DNA of 64,000 nucleotides from Anticarsia gemmatalis (taxonomy: Eukaryota > Arthropoda > Insecta > Lepidoptera > Erebidae). Within the stretch, counting starts at the first letter, position 1. Every line of letters begins with the position of its first letter. Under the pieces are notes generated by a model. The model was not told the DNA's origin, made no database searches, and saw only the letters and a program-made list of their open reading frames with translations. The position numbers and the translations under genes were made by a program. Of this stretch, positions 11,874 to 22,686 are shown piece by piece. The DNA is taken from NCBI RefSeq assembly GCF_050436995.1, contig NC_134749.1, forward strand, positions 10,992,001 to 11,056,000. Reading direction: 5' to 3'.

Positions 11874-12113
11874 TTGCTTAACGTAGCTGTTGACAGACAA
11901 TGCCTTTCTCGCTTTAAATTTGTAAGGTAACCAATAAGTAAAGTATAGTAATCCGGATTAGATTTGCTCCGCAGTTTCGCACACATTTTTGAGTGTTACC
12001 ACGCTCCTGTGGGCCTTCGTATGATAAGTTAGACAGTTTCTAGTTTGGCGTGAATATCGTGCACAGAAAGATTTTTCATCCATGAGTATATTAATTATAA
12101 ATTCTGACAAATA

Positions 12114-12370
12114 TAGCTTTTGCCCGCGACTTCGTCGACGTGGTTTGTGACTTAGACAGAATTTTCATACAAAATTTAATTCCCTATTTAATCCCCTTGG
12201 GGGTAGAATTGATCAAAATCCTTTCTTAGCTGATGCCTACGTCATAACATCAAACTGCATGCTAAATTTCAGCCCGATCCGTCCAGTGGTTTGGGTTGTG
12301 CGTTGATAGATCACTATGTCAATCAGTCAGCCAGTCACCTTTGAGTTTTATGTATATAGAAAGATAGATA
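12114..12370 (+). repeat. Interspersed repeat with TTTTGCCCGCGACTTCG start
   Basis: Contains TTTGCCCGCGACTTCGTCG, AATCCCCTTGGGGGTAG, GCCCGATCCGTCCAGTGG and a CAGTCAGCCAGTCA tract, ending at TATATAGAAAGATAGAT. I recall the same order of motifs in dispersed repeats of many Lepidoptera. No coding frame. Confidence 0.55.
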
Positions 12371-13199
12371 ACGCGTTCAAATAAAATTCCCTACGTACCT
12401 ATTATACATGGCTCGACTGACTGTCCAATGCCTGTACCTACACTGCCTACGCAATTCTCGCATTCCGTGAATAAACTTGAACTGAACATGGGAACGTGGC
12501 CATATGTTCGATAAATGTCAACTTACATGACTCTAGTACATTTTATACATGTCATTATTTGCTCTGCGACATTACTTGGGTCTTGTAACGATGTAAACAG
12601 GCATTAATATATTTTTTTTTTAACGCAGTAAAGATGAAGCTATAAGGTTAGTCATCTGAGAATGTTAGCATTTACTTAATTAATTCTGGTTAGTTTACTA
12701 ACAGCCAACCCGGCTGACTTGCGCCGAAATGTCAAGCGAATCAACGTAAAATGTACCTATGATATCCTTAATTTCCGTATGATATGAGACAATTATCTAC
12801 CTAATTGAATTAAATAATTCAGTCACTTCGACATTGTTTGTTATTCCAGATATTTCTTATGAAAAATAAGTATTTATTCAAGCGGGGTTTATACTCTGAA
12901 GAGAGATTTTCACTTACACCAACCGTCCGTGTTTAGTACTCATAGCCAGGTCTCTCCATATAATTTACGAGCCTATATTATATCCTACTCAACGTTTAAA
13001 ACTTGTATGGTAATAACGAAATGGATGAGTCAACTACTTTCCCAAGTAAAGGTGCAGTCGCCTGAATACCAGGTTTTATGTCCAAACTGTACGGTACTTA
13101 TATTATTATACAGTGTAATTCATAACTATAAAATTTAACCTTTTATATACAAGACTTTAGGAACTATATTTACTGAATTTAAGGCTAGTTTTTTAGTTG

Positions 13200-13400
13200 A
13201 CTGCTTACGTAGTGCAGTGGTTAAGGTTGCCAAGATCCGGAAGTCATGGGTTCGATTCCCTCACCGAACAACTATTTGTACGATCCACAAATACTTGTTT
13301 TAGATCTGGTTACTGGTATTTAGTGTCCGTTGTTTGTATATTTGTAAAAGTCTCCGCGACGCTAGATCAATTTTTCGTACGGGAGTTTTGTCTTTTTTAA
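13200..13400 (+). mobile_element. tRNA-headed SINE family F3, copy 1
   Basis: The head has an A-box-like TAGTGCAGTGGTTAAGG and a B box GGGTTCGATTCCC, the internal pol III promoter arrangement. The body contains AGTGTCCGTTGTTTGTAT and GTAAAAGTCTCCGCGACG, shared with four other loci (32.6, 36.6, 52.8 and 56.0 kb). It ends in a T-rich, A-poor tail. It is not a tRNA gene: the acceptor stem does not close and a body follows. Confidence 0.72.
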
Positions 13401-14181
13401 ACACGATAAAACTTTGCTTCATTCACATCCACACATCTTGTCTTAAATACTTCATAGTAGTCACTAAAATTACTCACAAAAAACATAGCAAGTCGTGAAA
13501 CACACTCATTCATACAAGTTAAAGGTTACCGTTATGATACCATCGGACATGTGGCTGCTCTACATCTGAATACTGAATAGTGCGTGAGAATCATAGACAT
13601 TGCTATGACTGGTCTATTGCGTCGGTAGCAATAGTACGTTCAGGCAGAGTAATAACGAAACATAGTTTACATTGCTGTCTAGTTCGATGCTAAACTAGCA
13701 TTTATATCAGATTTAATCTATGTAGCAGTTATTCATCAGGTATAGGTATCATCTGAGAAACAGAAACCATCTGTGTGCGCAATTTTAGCAAAATCTATTC
13801 AGTATTTTTGGCTAAAAAGAAAGACAAACAACTACGTCCTTACATAAGCAACCTCCTATGGTTCTTCGACATATTCCGAGCTCTACATAACACTAAGAAT
13901 ACTTAGAAGATAGTTAAGAAATTACTATTTTCACTATCTATGTAGGGCACAAAAATAAGCAACACTTAACTTGGTAATTACGTTACTTCCCTTTTGTTGA
14001 GCAAGAGATAAAACTGTAAAATTCTTACAAAGCATCGCGAGTAACGATCGTAGTTTTGTAGTTCAAAAACCGGAACCGATTACGAATTATCGGATGTTAT
14101 GTTCTTATTTATTCAATCGTTGCGCACGGGCACGTAACGTGAACGTAACGTGATTTACTGTAAATTGAGACTAGGTTTTTA
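13401..14181. other. AT-rich spacer, no gene seen
   Basis: No coding or repeat signal recognised, apart from the local reiteration ACGTAACGTGAACGTAACGTG near 14132. Confidence 0.4.
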
Positions 14182-14465
14182 TCGTTTGGTTAGTGGTTAA
14201 CCTAGTGTCAAAGTTGTTGAAGATGCCCGAAAGACCTTGCTCTATGACATTACTTGGCTCAAAGCATCATAAAGCCAAGTTGAAGACCTTTGACTTGGCT
14301 TAATGTCTGTATGTCTTAGTTAACTTTTACGTGCTCTCCGAAGCACGGAAGTGTTCATTTGAAATACCACTTAGCGGTCACTCATCTATGGAATAATGGC
14401 TTCAAACGTTGCTTAACCCACAGATCGTTTACCGATCGGTGAGCGCAACCGGCAATGAGCGTCTC
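14182..14465 (+). mobile_element. Repeat family F2, diverged copy
   Basis: Starts TCGTTTGGTTAGTGGTTAAC, then CCTAGTGTCAAAGTTGTTGA, then GTGCTCTCCGAAGCACGG, ending CAGATCGTTTACCGATCGGT and GAGCGTCTC. An internal stretch differs from other copies. No coding frame. Confidence 0.68.
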
Positions 14466-17400
14466 TTAATTGCGACTAGTAATTAAATATTAGTAATAGA
14501 AACTTGCCTAGCGTTTATTTTTCGATATAAATCTCATGTGTGTACATAATGAGGTGTGTGTCGTATCGTTTTTCTTTTATAGTTTGTAATGAATAGGTTG
14601 TTTTTCCAGGTAGTTATCACGACTTTCATAATAAATGCCTATGAATTAATGCTGTCTGCGGCTTATTACTAAAGAAAGCTTATTACTCTTCTCTAACTAG
14701 TTACCCAATCTTGATGCATTTCTCTCTTTGAAATGTATATCTATTATCAGTGTAAATATATATTTATTTACCTATGACTGTGCTTCTCTGTATCTACCGA
14801 AGCAAAAATTAAAGCATTTTCATACACAATTATGAAGCCTCTTTAGTAAACTTTAATTAAACTTAACCTTAATAACAAGAACCATATATTATAGCATTTT
14901 TGAAAAACAAACGTTTAGCAAGAATTCAATACTTTCAATTATAAGGATTAGTGTAATATAAATAAAAACAAAAAGTACAGACTATCGTTATCTTATTGAA
15001 ATATTTTGCTATCGAAATGACGTATGTATGAACTATTATTTTTTATTATATTAGTATAGATTAGAAGTGAACACAGTTGTAAATTCAATTATTAAATTTT
15101 TTAAGTAATTATCTATTCTAACAATAATAATTAAAACTAAACATTAAATTGATACATTAAATAATAATTTTATATGTATGTACAAACGAAAAAAAAATAT
15201 AAAAAATAAAAGAATTGAATTATCGAAATGAATAAACATTATTTTTTCTACTTTCATATTCTTGTATAAATAATGTTAATACCTAATACTACGGAATAAG
15301 CGCTGATAAGGCACTTTCGTACTATACAGTTGGTCATGCGAATGCATATGAACATGTTATTCTACACTTATAATACATACTTGTAATGACTAGACAAATG
15401 TTTGAAGACGTCAGACTTTCGCAATCAGTTAAACCTGAATAGAAATAATTAATTCCATATTAAGTTTGTGACGGTGTCTATCAACAGAATCTTGATTCTG
15501 TTTGAGTGGTTTTTCTATGAAAACGTATAGTAGGCACTAGGCAGTGCAATGAAAAGTGGAGGTTTTCTTAATGTACGCCTTGGAAATTAGGTTTAACTAA
15601 AAATAGCTCTGCATAGAGGATTCATCTAAATTATAATTATTGATTTGTATTTCCAAAATAAAGCAACTGTATTAAAAGCAAGCAAGACTCTCTACTAAGT
15701 AGTTAGAGTATAGTAGCAAATATACTAATATACTTTTGTTAAGTACGACTTTACAGTAAATCTGGATAAATAAGCCTCCTATCCCACTCTTATAAACATA
15801 TTACTTACAATCAAACCTATTATTAGTACATATAGAATTGACAATAGTTAAACAAAATGAAACTGAGTTTAGTTTGTCACGAACAGTGAATTTCAACGAG
15901 GTAGAAGTAGCGGGTAAAAGCTAGTACGATAATTACATAGCACATCGGTGCGCAGTGTTTGTGCATAAGTAGTGAAAGCCTGCCTATTACGGATCCTTTT
16001 CATTTCATTCATTCAGGTCGTTTACCTTTACCCATAGTTCACGTTCCTTTGGGAATATTGCAAGTAAGCATACTTAGTAGCATAGCGTGCATTATGATGT
16101 TAAGTTTCACAGACAATAAATAAGTTAGTCCATTGAAAAGGTAAATTTAAGGTTGGCTTTTTCAGAGGACTCAATTTTTTTATCATTGGAAGCTTAAGTT
16201 CAAGTTTGTGGGGTCGCCACCATTGTCCCACGGCCGCCATCTTGGAAAATGGTGTGTGGATAAGGGTGGTAAAGTGTAAGCAAATACAAAAACAACTGTC
16301 AAAGTTCCATCTGACAATAGCTATTGATATTGAAAAGTGGTGAATTTTATTTTAACCAAAGCAGATTCCCTTCTCGATTCAGGAAAAGTTGCAAATAGGT
16401 AACAAAAAACGAGGGTTACATTGTAGACCACTGCAAGTTAAAGACCAAACACGTTATTTTGTATTTCAACAACAAAAATTTTCAGGGAATTGTCTACAAA
16501 TATCGTAACAAATAATACTATGATTCTTTGACGGAAACAACAACATGTCAGCCATAATGAAAAACAAATGCGAAAAAGATGACAGTTCAAGATGCAATAT
16601 CAAATTGTATAAAGTATCCCGTTATAATCCATGTTATATTGTTGCCATTGTAAAATATTCACACGATAGGAAATACTGAATTAAAATGACATTACATAAA
16701 CGTTTATTATACGGTGATTTAAGGAAAATGATAGTTTACAAGTAGTCATTATTAGGGCGTTAGTATTTTCTTGAGAGCCCTTGGAATTCAATGTTAAGTT
16801 TGATCGCAGTTCTTTTAAAAAAATACATATAACTTTTCGAAGAATACCTACAAAATATTTAAATTAGTAAAGGAGCAAAGTAGTATGGAGTAATGTGAAC
16901 AATCATCTTACAACATTGATGAAAATGGGTTTGAATGATAAAAAAAAGACCATATATATATGAAAATTATTTTCGATCATTGATAAGGACAAAAAAAAAC
17001 TAATTTTTGTTTTCCACTAAAGTGTCTGTATACGGTTTGTACTATCGTCGGTTAAATCAAAACATTTATAATCCAAAATTTATCCAAGTATTTTCAGATT
17101 GATTGTATTTAATTCCAAAACTCACATTCACTTCTCAGTCAATGGAAACTAACTAAACTGAAATAAAGTAGAATATGGGAGCATAAACCACCGACCTAGT
17201 GTACGAGCATAATAAGAATTTACTCAGTCCATTATAAATAGTATAACTGCTTCAATCTTATCAACCCGTTAATCTATAACATTGTGAGTAACTTTACAGA
17301 CACGACCTTAAGTGTACTTTGTAAAATCATATTTTTTACACTAAATAACGCTTTAAATTACTATCTAGTATATTGATCTACAGTAACAGGTACTGACCGT

Positions 17401-17650
17401 TTCGTTCATTAAACTACTTGCAATGTAATTCGTTAAGAAAGGCATGATTTTTTTCACAATGTTACTTTCAAAGACATCAGTAACATTGAAGCCGTATTCC
17501 CCTTGGGATTATGATTTAGTAACCTCTACAATACTATCTAGGTACAATATTATCCAATATATTCCATTTCGGAAATCCTACAGGGTTAAAGGCGTAATTC
17601 AAAATAAAAAAATCACGTTAAGATGTAGGAAATTACTAGCTAATATGTAA
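14466..17650. other. AT-rich spacer, no gene seen
   Basis: Very AT-rich between about 14880 and 15300. A GC-richer island at about 16205-16260 (GTCGCCACCATTGTCCCACG, then CGGCCGCCATCTTGG) looks like part of a dispersed repeat but has no partner in this window. The open frame at 17444-17650 is AT-rich and unsupported. Confidence 0.4.
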
Positions 17651-17770
17651 CTGGGTTGTCGAGGTCGGATTAACAGTCACTCCATGTAAAATACTGGTAT
17701 TCAGCTGCATCCGGTGAAACTGGAAGCCGACTCCAACATAGTTGGAAGAAAGACTAGACTGATGGATAGA
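17651..17770 (+). mobile_element. Repeat family F5 (RTE-like 3' tail), fragment
   Basis: Contains GGTCGGATTAACAGTCACTC, CTGGTATTCAGCTGCATCCG and CTGGAAGCCGACTCCAACAT, and ends near GACTGATGGATAG. The TGATG-type end resembles the short tandem tails of RTE-class LINEs, but the class is an inference. Six copies are in the window. Confidence 0.62.
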
Positions 17771-18499
17771 CGTAGGAAATATTAAGAGCTAGGTTAATGC
17801 TAAAAAATATTTTTTCCCTAAGCCTGTTTTAGTGTCCTACTTCTGAGGAAAGGAAACGGGAAGCCTTACTTGCAAATCACCCTATCGGCGGCAAGCACTG
17901 ACGACCCAAGAAATGCGTCATTTAAAGATGAATATAAAATGTCGGTTTCTCTACATTTTACAGCCAGAAATCGAAAGTCATCATCGAAAGCATATCATCT
18001 AGATCACATCAGAACATCCAATTAACAGTTTACTATAAATCAATCAATATTTTATTAAACAACAACACTTTCGTACATATCATTAGTATTTCAAAATGCT
18101 AATACACAGTTTATAGGTAATTTGTATTTATTGATTTTCACCAGACGGAATTAACGAGTGATTTCACTTTCATATGCATGCAAGAGAACGCGAGAACATT
18201 ATGTATTTACATATGCAAAACTGGCAGCGGCATTTACTTCTAACCAGTATGCAAGTAAGATAAATAAATTGTATTTTATGTGGTATGTTGATAAAAAGAT
18301 GCTTTATCTTTTGTTATCTTTGTCTGTCTAGGCTTACATAGGTTTGCACTTATTTAATTGGCTTTATTTTAATTTTTAATTAAATAAACATTGGCTTTTA
18401 ATGGAAGCCGAGAGTCAGAAGCTAACACTTTTATTTCTATAACTTATTACACACTTGCAAATTTTACCTTTTTATAATTATATAGTATAAATATATATT
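17771..18499. other. AT-rich spacer, no gene seen
   Basis: No feature I can support. Local GC rise near 17880-17930 without an open, spliced frame. Confidence 0.4.
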
Positions 18500-18745
18500 G
18501 AGGCGCTCGTGGCTAGTTGCACTCACCGGTCGGTAAACGATCAGTGGATTAAGCAACCTTGGCGCGGACATTCCATAGATGGGTGGCCGCATAGTGGTAT
18601 TTGAACTGAGCGTCTCCGTGCTTCGGAGGGCACGTAAAAAGTCGGTCCCGGTTGTTATCAATAAGATAACAGTCGTTAAGCCATGTCAAAGGCCTTCGGG
18701 CGGCTTGAACAACTTTGACACTAGGTTGACCACTAACCATACGAC
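18500..18745 (-). mobile_element. Repeat family F2, complete copy
   Basis: Inverted copy reading GAGGCGCTC at the left and GACCACTAACCATACGAC at the right. It contains GCTTCGGAGGGCACGTAAA and CACTCACCGGTCGGTAAACG. About 246 bp, close to the copy at 45.7 kb in reverse orientation. Confidence 0.72.
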
Positions 18746-19486
18746 AAATGAATGAAATGAATATATATTTTCCCTATTAGCTTTGCAAATTAAGCGGGCC
18801 CGCTTAATTGTTGTTTTACGATTCTTAGTTCCGTAGTTCCCGTTACCATGCATTCCCCGGAAGAAAACCTAACCTTATCGTGTCTTACACTTTTATTTTA
18901 CAAAATATCATCAAAATCAGTTAATAATTTAGGTATAAAGGAGAGACAGACAGAATCATTTTGGCATAAATAACTTTAAATAGGGATAGTATAAACTGTA
19001 GTTTTTCATAAGTTCTCTATAATTGTAAGCCGTAATAATTTAAAGGTATTGCGCAAACTGTTAGTCAAATATCTGGAATGTCGTTGCTATTTACAACCGG
19101 ACGTTATCGAGTTGAAAGGAAACGTATCTGAAATATGGCCCAACAGTCAATTTGCTACTTCCTTCGTACTATGGTAATTATATGAACCTTACAATCTTAA
19201 CCTATGCGTTCACGGGAAGTATCGATACTCAGTAGTTTAATATTAATGTTGCTGGATTTGCGAAAGGAAATGGTGTACTGATATTATATCTGATATTGCT
19301 GTATATTATTTTATATTAAGATAAATTGGGTTAATAGCTATAATCTAACTATGTAGTGGAGAGCTTTTGATGCAAGGTTCGCGGCTGTCGGAGGTATGCA
19401 ATACTCAAAATTTAAATCGTCAAAGACACAGCTGACCGTGGCGTTTTAGATACCGCTACTTTTTTCAGATAATAAAAACATAAATT
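18746..19486. other. Spacer, no gene seen
   Basis: Short palindrome TTAAGCGGGCCCGCTTAA at 18791-18808 and a few repeat-like words (CATTCCCCGGAAGAAAACC). No coding signal. Confidence 0.4.
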
Positions 19487-19560
19487 TAACCCATTACCGG
19501 GCAAGGGTCTCCTCCCGTATTGGAGGAGGGGTTAGGCCTTGAGTCCACCACGCTGTAATG
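19487..19560 (-). mobile_element. Repeat family F4, 3' fragment
   Basis: TAACCCATTACCGGGCAAGG, then TCTCCTCCCGTATTGGAGG and TTGAGTCCACCACGCTGTAA, the reverse complement of the 3' half of the SINE at 51.8 kb. Confidence 0.62.
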
Positions 19561-20694
19561 AATAATTATAATCTAAGTATGTCGTGTCATGCCAAGGCTC
19601 TCTACTAAGTTTTTGGTCTTGCGACTTATTGATTGCATGTGGTCTGTTCAATAACTGAACCATAAAGGTATCATTTTAGTCTTACAAAAACACCGTGTGA
19701 AAAATATTACATAACAGATAACTTTTGTATTAAGTATATTTATAATAAATTGATAGTAAAACACGTCCGCTTTCTTTGGAGTATAATAGAGAATTTCCAA
19801 GTTCAATAAATAACAAGCGAGCAACAAAAACTAGCGATCTATCGGAAATCCTCTCAATACAAGAGTTTGTCACGCGAACTAACGGCAACTTAATCTACGG
19901 TTAGGTAACGAAGCATTTCGCACATTTCAAGGCTTAATTACCGATTAACGAGATTACTTCATTTCTTACTGCGCGTGTGGTCCTAGGAATGTATGAACAA
20001 ACCCCACCTACTTACACGGACACAGAATTTTGATTGTTTCAATTATGACATATTTAGCGGACTGTGACCAAAACATTGCGAGTGTATTTTGTAACGGATG
20101 CCTAAACTTATTTCAAGAATTACTTAAAAATTTATTAGAAAATAAGTGATTTTCCTGTGTAAAATTAATGAGTATTCTAGTTTAATGTTTTTTTATATAT
20201 TTTGTCACAGTTTTAGTAATGGTATGATTGCTTAAAGTGGTTGAGAATAAAAGCCAGAAGGAAAACAATTCGACAGACATCAATTTCTCCATTGATGAGT
20301 GTAAAATCTTTCTTAAAAAGTGTACCATCAAAAGTAGGTTTTTAATAGTCATAATAATAAATATTATATTGGTTTTATAATGGTGAAAGGTCAAAGAGTA
20401 TTTAAGTCTATAAAATGCGAAGAAAGTCTATAACTCTATGAATGACTATCAATATACTTAATTAAATTAACATAAATTATGTTTTGTCTAGATTCTAGAC
20501 AACATAAATAATAATAAAAATATTCAAAGAATGTTGAAGACAGACATATTTTTCAAAATACCTATTATTTATTTAAATTATTTAGATTATAATCAATTCA
20601 CAGCGACTAGACACTTTCATTGCCACTCAAGAAAGTATATCGATGACACAAATACATATTTTTTGCATTAAGTAATTAAATCATCATAATATCT
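19561..20694. other. AT-rich spacer, no gene seen
   Basis: No coding frame with splice support. A small palindrome TTGTCTAGATTCTAGACAA is at 20484-20502. The open frame at 20182-20394 is AT-rich and taken as chance. Confidence 0.4.
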
Positions 20695-21374
20695 GGGGGC
20701 ACGGAAGTGCCCCCGCAAGTCGAGCAAAAAAAAGCGGCACGGCCGTAACATCCTTTTCTCGAAGCAATTCGGGCTATTTTTGACACCCCTATAATTTCGT
20801 TGTGGATAAAACAAGAAGCCTGGATTTTCAGCAACTAATCAGTCATTGTATAAACACGGTATATTTAAAATTTCAGTCAATTTGAACCAGTAGTTTAAGA
20901 ATGACAACTTGTTAAAATTTTGAATTTTGTCACTCACTGATTCACTGACTCACTGACTCACTGACTCACCGATCATCAAAAGTCTAAGGTACTTCTAGCA
21001 GACTTAGAAGCTTAAAATTTAGAATACAAATAGGGTTTAGTGTCTTAATCATGGGAAAAATTTAATATTTTCTAATTTCGGTCCAGTTTTCTAAATACAC
21101 CAACTGCAACAATAACTTTGTAATCCCATATAAATGTATAAGATTACAAGGTTACATTTGCAGTTAATGAATTATTATTACTGTAGAAAATAAAATAAAT
21201 AGGTGTAAATAGGTACCTACTATATGAGGCATAACGGGAGGGGGTAAAGGGTGGGTAAGGGTGTTTAGCCCATGAAACTGAACAACATTCCCATAAGAAA
21301 ATATGTTGAATTATGAAAAAAAAACGTCTTTCCATACAAATTGGACTTATGTTCGCTCCACAAAAAGAAGTGAG
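20695..21374 (+). repeat. Dispersed repeat with GC hairpin and ACTCACTG tract
   Basis: Begins with an 8-bp perfect hairpin GGGGGCAC-GGAA-GTGCCCCC (20695-20714). It continues through GACACCCCTATAATTTCG and a CACTGACTCACTGACTCACT tract (about 20930-20972), and leads directly into the left arm of the inverted repeat at 21375. I recall this order of motifs from lepidopteran repeats; class unknown, no coding frame. Confidence 0.5.
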
Positions 21375-21857
21375 ATGCCATCAAAAACATTCTGTAAAAA
21401 CCTCAAGTCTCGCCGTAAAAAGTTGTGAGATCTATATAATACCAAGTCGATTAATCTATTTAGTCTCTACTTAAAGGACCTTCTGTCTTAAGTTTTTACG
21501 TATGTTATTATCATGCCAATTTTAAAAAAATACCTTTAAAACTAATAGATCGACTTGGTCATCGCAAGAAAACACAAATTCGCCATTATTAACATTTCAG
21601 GAGCATTAACTTCTTGCCGTGCTGTGTAGTGTGATATAGTGTGATACATACTAATAATCAAATCATGCGATGGCCAGGTCGGTCTATTTGTTTTAAAGGT
21701 ATTTTTTTAAAATTGGCATGATAATAACATACGTAAAAACTTAAGACAGAAGGTCCTTTAAGTAGAGACTAAATAGATTAATCGACTTGGTATTATATAG
21801 ATCTCACAACTTTTTACGGCGAGACTTGAGGTTTTTACAGAATGTTTTTGATGGCAT
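21375..21857. repeat. Long inverted repeat, two identical 168-bp arms
   Basis: The left arm 21375-21542 (starting ATGCCATCAAAAACATTCTG) is, as far as I can read base by base, exactly complementary to 21690-21857. Pairing continues inward for about 25 bp with four mismatches (21543-21568 with about 21664-21689), leaving a loop of about 95 bp. The arms contain CTCGCCGTAAAAAGTTGTG and AATACCAAGTCGATTAATC. Noncoding. It could be a foldback or MITE-like element, or a recent inverted duplication of the inner part of the adjoining repeat. Confidence 0.85.
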
Positions 21858-22530
21858 ATTATTATCCTGACGTCAAACGACATTTTGAAATTCTTCATCT
21901 TGCAGATATTTGTGTTGTCGTACTATACATTTTTACAGTTTCGTGTAATTTGCAATTTGCAAGTAGCATACATTTGTATGTGGTGAAATTTCAATATCGA
22001 AATTGCATAATATTCCAAATGCTTTGAAAAATTGGTAAGTCGTTTTAGCGAACTATATTTCGATCTATCTCACTGATATTCATTTAATCTTTTAGATTTC
22101 ATATGCATCGTTTTATCTCGGGAAATAGTCAAAACAGGTTTAAAAATCACAATCAAAACATAAGAAAACAATTATAAACAATAACACTTTGTTATTATTT
22201 TTTACAACCGCTTTTATTAAGAACTATAATTAAGAAGAAATGTCAGAATGTTGCCCAATCTCGTTTCATTGACGGAACGTTTTTGCGGCAGGCTTGAACA
22301 GGCTCCAAATTGGTATGCTGCTCTGGGTCAGCAAGTTTTTCTCAACTGTGTTGCCAAATATAACTCCGTTCCTGTTTTATGGTACTCTCGTTATTTTGGT
22401 CATATGATTGTGGTATACGCTTGACATATGGCAAAATAATGTGTATGCGGAATATGGATCGATTTCGCACCGTATTGACTACGATTCTGAACAGTAAATG
22501 GTTCTTACAAGAATTGCTCTTAATTTGATT
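21858..22530. other. AT-rich spacer, no gene seen
   Basis: A brief GC-richer stretch at 22260-22330 has no complete exon structure. The frame at 21842-22027 begins inside the inverted repeat and is unsupported. Confidence 0.4.
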
Positions 22531-22686
22531 GCGCTCATCGGTCAGTAAAAGATTTGTGGGTTCAGCAAATCTAAGCACGTTAAAAGACGGGCCTGTTTGT
22601 TGTCTACTACAATAACAGTCTTTGAAGATCATTAAAGGCCTTCGGGCGGCTTCAACCACTTTGACACTAGGTTGACCACTTACCAT
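22531..22686 (-). mobile_element. Repeat family F2, diverged partial copy
   Basis: GCGCTCATCGGTCAGTAAA at the left, then AAGGCCTTCGGGCGGCTTCA and TTGACACTAGGTTGACCACT at the right. About 90 bp of the middle part is missing compared with the 18.5-kb copy. Confidence 0.6.

Noticed and set aside
13200..13270. Possible tRNA gene
   Set aside because: A and B boxes are there, but the acceptor stem does not pair and a SINE body shared with other loci follows.
18464..18740. Minus-strand frames shared with 22342-22719 and 34153-34344 (VSGQPSVKVVQAARRPL)
   Set aside because: The similarity comes from the noncoding repeat F2 being read in frame; stop codons interrupt it in most copies.
20930..20972. 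ACTCACTG tandem tract as a satellite array
   Set aside because: Only about five units, and part of a known type of dispersed repeat.
21375..21857. Classic microRNA precursor
   Set aside because: Arms of 168 bp with no mismatches and a loop near 95 bp are far too long for a pre-miRNA; an hpRNA-type source remains possible.
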